12,654 bases of DNA from assembly GCA_002343455.1 (NCBI GenBank), contig DDSR01000219.1, positions 1 to 12,654 on the forward strand, read 5' to 3'. Numbering within the stretch: the first letter of the stretch is position 1; every line of letters starts with the position of its first letter. This document shows positions 1 to 5,725 of this stretch, in pieces. The DNA comes from Deltaproteobacteria bacterium UBA2385. Lineage in GTDB: Bacteria; Myxococcota_A; UBA796; UBA2385. Made by a program: the position numbers and the translations under genes. Below the pieces are notes generated by a model, which saw nothing but the letters and a program-made list of their open reading frames with translations, was not told the origin of the DNA and did not search any database.

Positions 1-40
1 GAAACTTGTGGGTAATGATGAGCGTTCTACGGGGGGAGGT

Positions 41-53
41 GCCCCGAAGGGGC
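41..53 (-). terminator. Possible terminator hairpin after the DUF938 gene
   Basis: GCCCC (41-45) and GGGGC (49-53) form a perfect 5-bp stem around GAA. Read on minus, the loop region contains TTCG, as in stable UUCG-type loops. It lies about 20 bp past the stop of the minus-strand methyltransferase gene. No T tract follows on minus, only a C-rich run, so it is not a canonical intrinsic terminator. The surrounding G-runs (31-36 and 57-65) make chance pairing likely. Confidence 0.3.
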
Positions 54-71
54 GGAGGGGGGGGGCGCGAG

Positions 72-668
72 TCAGCGCCGCCGGAAGACCACCGTCAGGT
101 TGTTGGCCGGCATCTCCACGATGCGCTCCAGGTCCAGCTCCCGCTCTCGGGCCAGCTCGGCCACCTCCTCCAGGTCGCGCACTCCCCAGGAGGGGTCCCG
201 CGCGCGCAGCGACAGGTCGAAGCCCTCGTTGCTGGGGGCCGTGTGCTGGCCCTCGCGGCGGAAGGGGCCGTACAGGATCAGCGCCCCCTGGGGCACCAGC
301 ACCGTCCGGGCCCCGCTCAGCAGGGCCGGGGTCGTCTCGTAGGGCGAGATGTGGATCATGTTGGCGCAGTAGATCGCGTCGAAGCGCTCGTTCAGCCAGC
401 GCTCGCAGACATCCAGCGGCTGGACCGGGGCCAGGTTCGGCAGCCCGCTCTCCTGTCGCCAGGCTTCCACGCTGGCGCGGGCCTCGGCGGAGGCGTCCGT
501 CGGCTGCCAGTGGACGTGGGGGAGGTGGGTCGCGAAGTGCAGGGCGTGCTGGCCCGTGCCCGAGGCGATCTCCAGGACGCGGAGGGGTGCGGGGCCGGGC
601 AGCAGCTCGCGGAGGACGGTGAGGATCGGGTCCCGGTTGCGCTCGGCGGCGGGGGCGTGCTGTTTCAT
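72..668 (-). CDS. DUF938 family SAM-dependent methyltransferase-like protein
   Basis: A 198-aa class I methyltransferase-fold protein of the DUF938 family, whose substrate is not established. The family's N-terminal NRDPIL signature is at residues 11-16. The SAM-binding motif I, VLEIASGTGQHA, is at 31-42, followed by the WQPTDAS strand end at 54-60, where an acidic residue normally contacts the SAM ribose. CANMIHISPYETT (101-113) and LILYGPFRREG (130-140) are also typical of the family, and the length is normal for it. I chose the ATG at 668 because the family begins just before NRDPIL and a GGAG lies 6 bp upstream; the open frame continues further but would run through the divergent trmK gene. 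Divergent from trmK with a 40-bp spacer, where GATAAC (minus, 699-694) is a possible -10. Family call is firm; the reaction is inferred. Confidence 0.9.
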   Translation of the reverse strand: MKQHAPAAERNRDPILTVLRELLPGPAPLRVLEIASGTGQHALHFATHLPHVHWQPTDASAEARASVEAWRQESGLPNLAPVQPLDVCERWLNERFDAIYCANMIHISPYETTPALLSGARTVLVPQGALILYGPFRREGQHTAPSNEGFDLSLRARDPSWGVRDLEEVAELARERELDLERIVEMPANNLTVVFRRR

Positions 669-708
669 TTGGGGCTCCGGGCGAGGGGCGAGGGTTATCG
701 CGCTCCCG

Positions 709-1419
709 ATGCACCGCACCCACGCCCGCCTCCGCGCCCTGGCCGCCCTGGTCCCCCCCGGCATCCCGACCGCCGACATCGGCACCGACCACGCCCTGCT
801 CCCGGTCCTCCTCCTGCGCGAGAACCGTGTGCCCCGCGTGATCGGCGTCGATCGCCTCGTCGGGCCGCTGGCCCGTGCCCGCGCCACGGTCCAGGCCGAG
901 GGCTTCGCCCAGGACCCTCGCCTGGAGCTCCGCCAGGGCGACGGCCTCGACCCCCTGCTCCCCGGCGAGGTCGGGACGCTGGTGATCGCCGGAATGGGCG
1001 GCGAGCGCATCCTCTCCATCCTCGACCGAGGAGCCGAGCGGCTGGCCGGGGTCCAGACGCTGGTCCTGCACCCCGACTCCCACCTCCCCCAGGCCCGCAG
1101 CGGCCTCGCCTCCCGCGGCTGGGTCTTCCAGGAGGAGCAGCTCCTCATCGAGCACGGCCGCGCCTTCTTCCTGATGCGGCTGGTGCGGGGCGAGGCCCAG
1201 GCACTTGACCCGGTGGAATGCCTGGTGGGCCCCTTGCTTCTGCGCCGGGCGGAGCCAACGCTGGGCGACTGGCTGGAAGTGCAGGAGGCCCGCCTCAGTG
1301 AGATCCGTCGGCGCGGGGGAGTGGCCGAGGAGCTTGAACTTGTGCGAGAGGCGCAGCGTCGGTTCGCGCTGCAAGTTCCGCGGAGGATGATGAGTCATCC
1401 CACTGGTAACTTGGGTTGA
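709..1419 (+). CDS. trmK: TrmK-like tRNA (adenine(22)-N1)-methyltransferase
   Basis: A 236-aa protein matching the TrmK/COG2384 family, which methylates N1 of A22 in the D-loop side of tRNAs using SAM in the cytoplasm. Visible signatures are TADIGTDHALLP (21-32, SAM motif I and the family's hallmark), GDGLDPLL (77-84) and LVIAGMGGERI (91-101, the motif IV region that is almost invariant in TrmK). A C-terminal helical segment (about 181-222) is rich in Glu and Arg, like the family's coiled-coil tail. Where Bacillus-type members usually read QPN, this one reads HPD (121-123). The ATG at 709 places motif I about 20 residues in, as expected; the upstream GAGGG is about 15 bp away, so the ribosome site is weak. 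The last residues (RRMMSHPTGNLG) are encoded by the first copy of a 51-bp tandem repeat, so the tail may be repeat-derived rather than conserved. Biochemical activity is inferred from the family. Confidence 0.85.
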   Translation: MHRTHARLRALAALVPPGIPTADIGTDHALLPVLLLRENRVPRVIGVDRLVGPLARARATVQAEGFAQDPRLELRQGDGLDPLLPGEVGTLVIAGMGGERILSILDRGAERLAGVQTLVLHPDSHLPQARSGLASRGWVFQEEQLLIEHGRAFFLMRLVRGEAQALDPVECLVGPLLLRRAEPTLGDWLEVQEARLSEIRRRGGVAEELELVREAQRRFALQVPRRMMSHPTGNLG

Positions 1420-1516
1420 GGCCACGTTTCTGGCAGGATGAGCGGTCATCTCTGGAGAAACTTGGGTTGAGACCAAGTTGCTCGGAGGATGATCGGTCAT
1501 CTCATGGGTAACTTGG
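1384..1516. repeat. 51-bp tandem repeat, three copies, each with hairpins
   Basis: Copies start at 1384, 1435 and 1486, exactly 51 bp apart; the third is partial (to about 1516). Each opens with AGGATGA and carries a conserved dyad, GGATGA-NNNN-TCATC(C/T), at 1385-1400, 1436-1451 and 1487-1502. A second motif, AACTTGG, recurs at 1408, 1459 and 1510. In copy 2 it forms a perfect 7-bp stem with CCAAGTT (1459-1465 with 1473-1479); in copy 1 the partner has one mismatch, and in copy 3 it has decayed. The loops diverge while the stems are kept, which hints at structure. Copy 1 supplies the end of trmK and its TGA. No T tracts, so an intrinsic terminator is unlikely; 3'-end protection, attenuation or protein binding are possible. 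Confidence 0.8.
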
Positions 1517-1573
1517 TAGGCTTGGCGTTTCGGCAGCGTCGAGCGCGGCTCGGGTAGCCTTCGGCACCGGCCA

Positions 1574-1726
1574 TCCACCACGGAGCCACGGAGAACACCG
1601 AGAAGGCACGGAGATGCCACTGCATGACGAGGCTCTCACCGAGATCATCGTCGCGTGCTCGGACCACGAGTCCAGCCTCGCGATTCTCCGTGCACCCTCC
1701 GTGCCGCTCCGTGGCTCCGTGGTGGA
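1574..1726. repeat. Large palindromic element with iterated CACGGAG heptamers
   Basis: The outer arms TCCACCACGGAGCCACGGAG (1574-1593) and their exact reverse complement (1707-1726) give 20 bp of perfect pairing. Inside, both arms continue with further CACGGAG-like heptamers (left 1596-1613, right 1687-1704), so each side carries about four iterations spaced 9-11 bp apart. A nested stem pairs CGAGGCT (1628-1634) with AGCCTCG (1674-1680), making the 153-bp unit nearly concentric. Iterated CACGGAG/CTCCGTG sequences recur as dispersed repeats in high-GC Myxococcota, planctomycete and related genomes, and their translations produce spurious proteins; that is from general knowledge, not a search. 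It may be a non-autonomous palindromic element (REP or MITE type), a structured RNA or a protein-binding array. No target-site duplication or transposase is evident. Confidence 0.75.
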
Positions 1727-1838
1727 TCACCGCGTCACCGGGTGGCTCCCTCGCCTTGACAGACCACCCCCCGCTTGCCCGGGCCCACCTTCAATGACCA
1801 GGACCGCCAGGCACATCGAAGATCCCGACTCCGCGGCG

Positions 1839-1862
1839 AAGGGCGCGATGAATCGCGCCCTT
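1839..1862. other. Strong GC-rich hairpin upstream of the WYL gene
   Basis: AAGGGCGCGAT (1839-1849) and ATCGCGCCCTT (1852-1862) are perfect reverse complements separated by GA, effectively a 10-bp stem with a TGAA tetraloop. No T tract follows on either strand, so a classical intrinsic terminator is not supported. It lies 64 bp before the WYL regulator start, so it could be a leader structure, an operator bound by that regulator, or a weak terminator shielding the operon from upstream transcription. Confidence 0.5.
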
Positions 1863-1926
1863 ACGGGATCCTCCTCAGGCCACCCTCGCCTCCACGGGGA
1901 GCATGAGCCCGCGTTATGGTCATTGA

Positions 1927-2913
1927 ATGGCCGATCCTGACTTCCCCGACCCGTCCTCGCTGAACAAGAGCCAGAAGCTGGTGCGCATCATCCAGCGCAT
2001 GCAAGAAGGCGGCCTCAGCTCGGTGGAGATCATGGAGGACTACAACCTCGATGATCGCACCCTGCGCCGCTACCTGAAGGACATCAAGGGCCTGGGCATG
2101 CCGGTCCAGGCCGAGGGCTGGGGCAAGGAGCGCCGCTGGGTGCTGGACGCCAGCTACCGCCGCCAGAAGGTGCCCTTCACCCTGCTGGAGCTGGTCAGCC
2201 TCCATTTTGGCCGGACCCTCTTCGACTTCATGGGGGGCACCCAGTTTGCCCAGGACGCCGACGACGCCATCGAGCGGGTCTCGACCTTCGCCGAGCAGGG
2301 CGACCTGGTCCAAGACCTGGACCGCAAATTCGTCGCGGTGCGCGAGGCCAGCAAGGATCACAGCCGCGACAGCGAGCTGATCGACGAGATCCTGACCGCC
2401 CTGCTGCGCCAGAACCCGGCCCGCGCCCTGTACGCCCGGGTCGACGGCCCCACGCGGGCCTACACCCTGCACCCCCTGACCTTGGGGGTCTACCGCCAGG
2501 GCCTGTACCTCTTCGCCCTCGACGTCGAAGAAGAGCGCATCAAGACCTTCGCCGTCGACCGCTTTCGAGCCTTCCACCGCGAACGAAAAGAACGCTTCGA
2601 GTACCCGCCCGACTACCAGCCGCAGCAGGTCGTCAACGACGCCTTCGGCATCCTCGGCGGGCCGCTCTCCAGCGTCTGTCTCCGCTTCCGCCGCAGCAGC
2701 GCCCCCTACATCCGCGAGCGGCGCTGGCATCACTCGCAGACGGTCGAGGAGACCTCCGACGGCGGCCTCCGCCTGCGCATGACCGTAGGCCGCAGCTACG
2801 AGCTGATCTCCTGGATCCTCTCCTTCGGGCCCGAGGTCCGGGTGGAGTCCCCGCCCGACCTCGCCCAGCACATCCAGTCGCTGCACCTGCAAGCCGCCAG
2901 CGGCGCCTCTTGA
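1927..2913 (+). CDS. WYL-domain transcriptional regulator (YafY-like, HTH-WYL-WCX)
   Basis: A 328-aa DNA-binding regulator. Residues 15-58 form a helix-turn-helix (SSVEIMEDYNLDDRTLRRYLKDIKG), the HTH_11-like start of YafY/DeoR-related WYL proteins. The central WYL domain spans about 165-218. Its name motif is degenerate, GLYLFALD (192-199) with Leu instead of Trp, followed by the typical IKTFAVDRFRAF (205-216) strand that helps form the ligand pocket. A C-terminal WCX-like domain (about 245-325) ends in FGPEVRVESPPDL (300-312), as in family members. The length is usual. WYL domains are known to sense nucleic-acid or nucleotide-type ligands in some regulators. The ATG at 1927 has no clear Shine-Dalgarno; TATGGT at 1915-1920 sits where a -10 would produce a leaderless transcript, but no -35 matches. 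It probably controls itself and the next gene, 10 bp downstream. Confidence 0.9.
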   Translation: MADPDFPDPSSLNKSQKLVRIIQRMQEGGLSSVEIMEDYNLDDRTLRRYLKDIKGLGMPVQAEGWGKERRWVLDASYRRQKVPFTLLELVSLHFGRTLFDFMGGTQFAQDADDAIERVSTFAEQGDLVQDLDRKFVAVREASKDHSRDSELIDEILTALLRQNPARALYARVDGPTRAYTLHPLTLGVYRQGLYLFALDVEEERIKTFAVDRFRAFHRERKERFEYPPDYQPQQVVNDAFGILGGPLSSVCLRFRRSSAPYIRERRWHHSQTVEETSDGGLRLRMTVGRSYELISWILSFGPEVRVESPPDLAQHIQSLHLQAASGAS

Positions 2914-2923
2914 GGACCCCGCT

Positions 2924-3856
2924 GTGAGAAACAAGGTCGCCTTCGGAGGAGGCCAGGCCTTCGAGAACGCCTGGCCCGAGATCCTCGACGCCCGCGACCG
3001 CCGGGCGGGAGACGAGCTGCTCCCGGCGCCGGGCAGCTACGAGAACCACCGCGACTTCCGCAGCGGCCCGCTGCTCAGCCCCGAGCGCTGGGCCGAGCTC
3101 GACGCGCAGTTCGTGCGCCTCTTCCCGTTGGTCCTGGCCGGGCGCGCCCCTCCCGCCGAGCTCGAGGCCCTCGCTCAGCAGATGGGTCTCTGTTCCGAGA
3201 TGCGGCACGACAGCCGCCGCTGCGATCTCGTCGAACCCTTCGTCAGCGACGGGCTGCTGGCCGATATCGCCGGCAACTACCTGCCCGAGGTCGGTCCCAT
3301 CGCCGCCGACCGGGTGCTCGGCCCCTTCGCCGACCTCGTCCTGCCGCGGGAGCTGCGAAGCACGGCCGTCGGGCTGCTGGCCACCATCCGCGTCGTCGCC
3401 CCCGCCGAGCGCCCCATCGAGCGCTTCTGCGAGGACAAGCCTCGGCCTCCCATCCCGCTGCGCGCCGCCGTGCGGGCCGCCTTCCTCGCCCCCCCGATGC
3501 TCTACGCCGTCGAGGGCGGGCTTCGGCCGATGTTCCCCCTCGCCCCAGGCTTCCGGATCCCCGACCCGCCCAGGCTCCCCGACGCCCCCGCCGCCCTGGG
3601 CCGCCTCGTGCCCACCCGCACAGGCAGCGCCTTCATCCTCGGCATCGCCCTGCCCATCCTCCCGGAGATCGAGCCGATCACCCGCCGCCTCACCTGGGAG
3701 CTCTGGTCTGTCCGTCGCCACGAGCTGCGCCTGACCTGGGAGGATCTGCTCCGCGAGCGGGCCGAGGTGCTCTACCGCGCCGTCATGGAGCAGGTCTGGG
3801 AGCGCTGGCTGGTGCCCGGAGGCGGAGCCTGGCCCGCCTTGAACAACCCGGCCTGA
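2924..3856 (+). CDS. Uncharacterised protein in operon with the WYL regulator
   Basis: A 310-aa protein that I do not recognise. It starts at GTG 2924, 10 bp after the regulator's stop; GAGG at 2912-2915 overlaps that stop and is well placed as a ribosome site, so translational coupling is likely. No earlier start exists downstream of the regulator and the first internal Met is near residue 89. It has no signal peptide and no clear transmembrane helix. The C-terminal third (about 240-300) looks helical and charged (RRLTWELWSVRRHELRLTWEDLLRERAEVLY), and the middle is rich in Pro, Arg and Leu. Codon use matches the neighbours, with strong G/C third positions, supporting a real gene. It may be the regulator's partner or target, but no function can be assigned. 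It converges on the minus gene with only 4 bp between stop codons and no terminator-like hairpin. Confidence 0.8.
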   Translation: MRNKVAFGGGQAFENAWPEILDARDRRAGDELLPAPGSYENHRDFRSGPLLSPERWAELDAQFVRLFPLVLAGRAPPAELEALAQQMGLCSEMRHDSRRCDLVEPFVSDGLLADIAGNYLPEVGPIAADRVLGPFADLVLPRELRSTAVGLLATIRVVAPAERPIERFCEDKPRPPIPLRAAVRAAFLAPPMLYAVEGGLRPMFPLAPGFRIPDPPRLPDAPAALGRLVPTRTGSAFILGIALPILPEIEPITRRLTWELWSVRRHELRLTWEDLLRERAEVLYRAVMEQVWERWLVPGGGAWPALNNPA

Positions 3857-3860
3857 CCGC

Positions 3861-4661
3861 TCAGCGCACCGGCACCGGCGCCTGCTCGATGCTCCAGACC
3901 TCGTCCGGTGTCAGGCCCAGGTCCTGCCGCAGGCGGTCGTTGTGCCGGTCGGCCACGGCCCGCGCCTCGGCCGGGCTCAGGCTGCGGCTGGGGTAGCGCT
4001 CCAGGGCCTGCGCCTCGCCCTTCGGTCCGGCCGAGACGACCAGCCCGGTGATGACCCCCAGCCCCCCGCCGAGCGAGACGAGCTGCCAGGAGGCGTACTC
4101 CTGGCGCGAGTCGGCGTTGAGCTGCCCGACGATGCCGGCGATGCCCACCGCCGCCCCGGCCCCGGCCAGGGCGGTCCAGTTTCGGCCGGCCCGCCGCTTA
4201 CGATCGATGGTCGCCTGCAGGGCCTCGGCCTTGGGGTCGCCGGCCAGTCGCAGGGCGGTCGGCACAGCCAGGCGCTCGGGGCCCTGGTAGAAGCCCCAGG
4301 TCCGGCTGGCGAAGACCGGCTCGGGGGCGATGGCGATGGTGGTGTGCGGGCCCCAGCGTGGGCCCCACCACATCCCCGTCCAGACCGTGGCCCCGCCGCC
4401 GTGGAATTCGGTCTCGTTCTGGATGCTGAGCCGCTCGGACTGGTAGCGCCGCAGGGCCTCCAGCTTCTGAGGGCTCATCGCCCCGGGTCGGTCGGACCTG
4501 GGAGCTGGAGGAGGGGCGGGCGCATGGGTCGAGGGCTGGCCCGGCTGGGCTGGGATGGCCAGCGGGCCCTCCTCTTGCGCGAGGCCGTCCTGGGCGAGGC
4601 CGTCCTGGGCGAGGCCGTCCTGCGCGAGAACGAGGCTGCTGAGCATCAGGGCGAGGAGCAT
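3861..4661 (-). CDS. Exported hypothetical protein with AQDGL repeats and two hydrophobic helices
   Basis: A 266-aa protein of unknown function. The N-terminus MLLALMLSSLVLA is a short signal peptide with a VLA/Q cleavage site at 13-14. Immediately after come three AQDGL repeats (13-27), then a Pro/Ala-rich linker (32-60). The middle is Trp/Gly-rich (TVWTGMWWGPRWGP, 92-105). Two hydrophobic stretches (about 161-182 and 193-212) could be membrane helices. The C-terminus has a HNDRLRQDLGL segment (240-250) that resembles a tail motif common in myxobacterial exported hypotheticals, as I recall it. The ATG at 4661 has GGAG 9 bp upstream and lies 4 bp after the pseudouridine synthase stop, so the two are probably cotranscribed. 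An envelope location is inferred; no enzyme motif is visible. Confidence 0.8.
   Translation of the reverse strand: MLLALMLSSLVLAQDGLAQDGLAQDGLAQEEGPLAIPAQPGQPSTHAPAPPPAPRSDRPGAMSPQKLEALRRYQSERLSIQNETEFHGGGATVWTGMWWGPRWGPHTTIAIAPEPVFASRTWGFYQGPERLAVPTALRLAGDPKAEALQATIDRKRRAGRNWTALAGAGAAVGIAGIVGQLNADSRQEYASWQLVSLGGGLGVITGLVVSAGPKGEAQALERYPSRSLSPAEARAVADRHNDRLRQDLGLTPDEVWSIEQAPVPVR
4581..4625 (-). repeat. 15-bp in-frame tandem repeat (x3)
   Basis: Three head-to-tail copies of GAGGCCGTCCTGGGC (4581-4595, 4596-4610, and 4611-4625 with one G-to-C change). On the minus strand they encode the AQDGL pentapeptides just after the signal peptide of the exported protein. Near identity at DNA level suggests recent expansion by slippage, and gain or loss of a unit keeps the frame. 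Confidence 0.9.
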
Positions 4662-4665
4662 GGGG

Positions 4666-5646
4666 TCAGTCTCCAGGAGGGTCCGGCCAGCAGGGAGCTA
4701 TCCCGTCGACGATGGCTTGCAGATCGGCGGCGAGCGGGGCGCGGACGGTCAGGCTGCCGTGGTCGGGGTGAGGGAAGGTCATGGCCGCGCAGTGAAGGGC
4801 CTGACGAGGGAACCCCACAGCGGCCCGCAGCATTGCGTCCTCGCCCTCGGCGAGGCTGCGCAGGAAGACGGCGTCGGGCTGGCCGTAGATGCGGTCGCCC
4901 AGCAGGGGGAAGCCCAGGTGCTCCATATGCACGCGGATCTGGTGGGTGCGGCCGGTGTGCAGGGTCAGCTCCACCAGCGTGCAGCCGCTCTCCGGCACGC
5001 GCTTGAGCACCCGGACGCCGGTGCGGGCCGACTTGCCGTCCGCGACCACCCCCTGCCGCAGGCGGATCTCGCTGTCGCTACGGTCCCCGATCGGCGCGCG
5101 CACGTCCTCCTCCTCCCAGGGGATGATCCCCCGGGCGATCGCTTGGTAGCTCTTGTGGACCTTCCGGTCCTTGATGACCTGCTTGATGAAGGCGTTGGTG
5201 ACCATGTCCTTGGTCATGATCAGCACCCCGGAGGTGTCGCGATCCAGGCGGTGGGTCAGGTCGACCTCGGCGTCGGGGTACTCGCGGCGGGCGAGGCCGA
5301 TCACCGCGTAGGCCCAGCGGTCGCCCGCGGGGTGGCAGAGCAGCCCGGCGGGCTTGTCCAGCACCAGCAGCCGCTCGTCCTCGTAGAGGATCGGGGGCAA
5401 GGGAGGAGGGGCCGAGGTGGGGGCGAGGCCCGGGATGTGAATGCGGATGCGCTCGCCCAGGCGCAGGCGGCTGCTGGGTTTGAGCGTGCGGTCCTCGCTC
5501 TTGACCGCCCCCTCGCGCACCCAGCGGGCCAGCTCGGTGCGGGACCAGTCCGGGAAGCGCGCCGCCAGGTAGGCGTCCAGCCTGCGGCCCGCAGCGCGGT
5601 CGCCGACGCTTAGATCGCGGTACCAGGGGCTCTCGGTCTCGGTCAT
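4666..5646 (-). CDS. RluA-family RNA pseudouridine synthase (RluC/RluD-like)
   Basis: A 326-aa cytoplasmic enzyme that isomerises specific uridines in rRNA or tRNA to pseudouridine. An S4-type RNA-binding domain occupies about 20-72 (RRLDAYLAARFPDWSRTELA, 21-40). The catalytic domain follows: LDKPAGLLCHPA (96-107), the catalytic HRLDRDTSG (132-140) with Asp135 as the expected nucleophile, then KSYQAIARG (165-173) and TGRTHQIRVHMEHLG (231-245). The order S4 then RluA core is that of RluC/RluD, and the length is normal, but the exact target uridines cannot be told from sequence, so no symbol is given. The ATG at 5646 lacks a good Shine-Dalgarno on minus. It is divergent from the lipoprotein gene at 5726 and is followed closely by the exported hypothetical gene. 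Confidence 0.93.
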   Translation of the reverse strand: MTETESPWYRDLSVGDRAAGRRLDAYLAARFPDWSRTELARWVREGAVKSEDRTLKPSSRLRLGERIRIHIPGLAPTSAPPPLPPILYEDERLLVLDKPAGLLCHPAGDRWAYAVIGLARREYPDAEVDLTHRLDRDTSGVLIMTKDMVTNAFIKQVIKDRKVHKSYQAIARGIIPWEEEDVRAPIGDRSDSEIRLRQGVVADGKSARTGVRVLKRVPESGCTLVELTLHTGRTHQIRVHMEHLGFPLLGDRIYGQPDAVFLRSLAEGEDAMLRAAVGFPRQALHCAAMTFPHPDHGSLTVRAPLAADLQAIVDGIAPCWPDPPGD

Positions 5647-5680
5647 GGGCGGAGCCTAACGGGGCGCCCGTGAGCTGGGT

Positions 5681-5709
5681 CTGTCTCCAGCGTCGCTTGG
5701 GGCTATACT
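5681..5709 (+). promoter_or_regulatory. Candidate sigma-70-like promoter for the repeat lipoprotein
   Basis: TATACT (5704-5709) matches five of six -10 bases and stands out in a GC-rich spacer. CTGTCT (5681-5686) is 17 bp upstream and matches only three of six -35 bases. Transcription would begin near 5715-5717, giving a leader of roughly ten bases before the ATG at 5726. The proposed call rests mainly on the -10 box. Confidence 0.45.
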
Positions 5710-5725
5710 GCTCGCGGAGCCGCCC

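Larger units (their letters stand above)
1420..1926. other. 507-bp non-coding stretch between trmK and the WYL gene
   Basis: No credible gene is seen here. Frames crossing it (for example 1614-1940 plus and 1497-1730 minus) read through a palindrome, lack any family motif and have no ribosome site. The stretch holds the rest of the 51-bp tandem repeat, the CACGGAG palindrome (1574-1726) and a GC-rich hairpin (1839-1862). A TTGACA hexamer at 1756-1761 has no acceptable -10 at 16-18 bp. The segments 1517-1573, 1727-1838 and 1863-1926 show nothing else I can name. Confidence 0.7.

Noticed and set aside
1384..1726. Possible CRISPR array because of regular repeats
   Set aside because: The 51-bp units are contiguous with no unique spacers between conserved repeats, and no cas gene is present.
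1756..1761. Perfect TTGACA -35 hexamer
   Set aside because: The bases 16-18 bp downstream are C/G-rich with no -10-like hexamer, so no promoter is called.
1614..1940. Short plus-strand frame across the palindrome and spacer
   Set aside because: It translates the CACGGAG palindrome, lacks a ribosome site and overlaps the regulator start.
1861..2934. Long minus-strand open frame opposite the WYL regulator
   Set aside because: The plus strand carries a recognisable HTH-WYL protein; the minus translation has no domain and shadow-type composition.
2633..3721. Minus-strand open frame of 362 codons opposite the unrecognised gene
   Set aside because: It has biased Gly/Glu/Arg composition and no ribosome site, and it also overlaps the end of the WYL gene. 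The plus frame has a coupled start and neighbour-like codon use.
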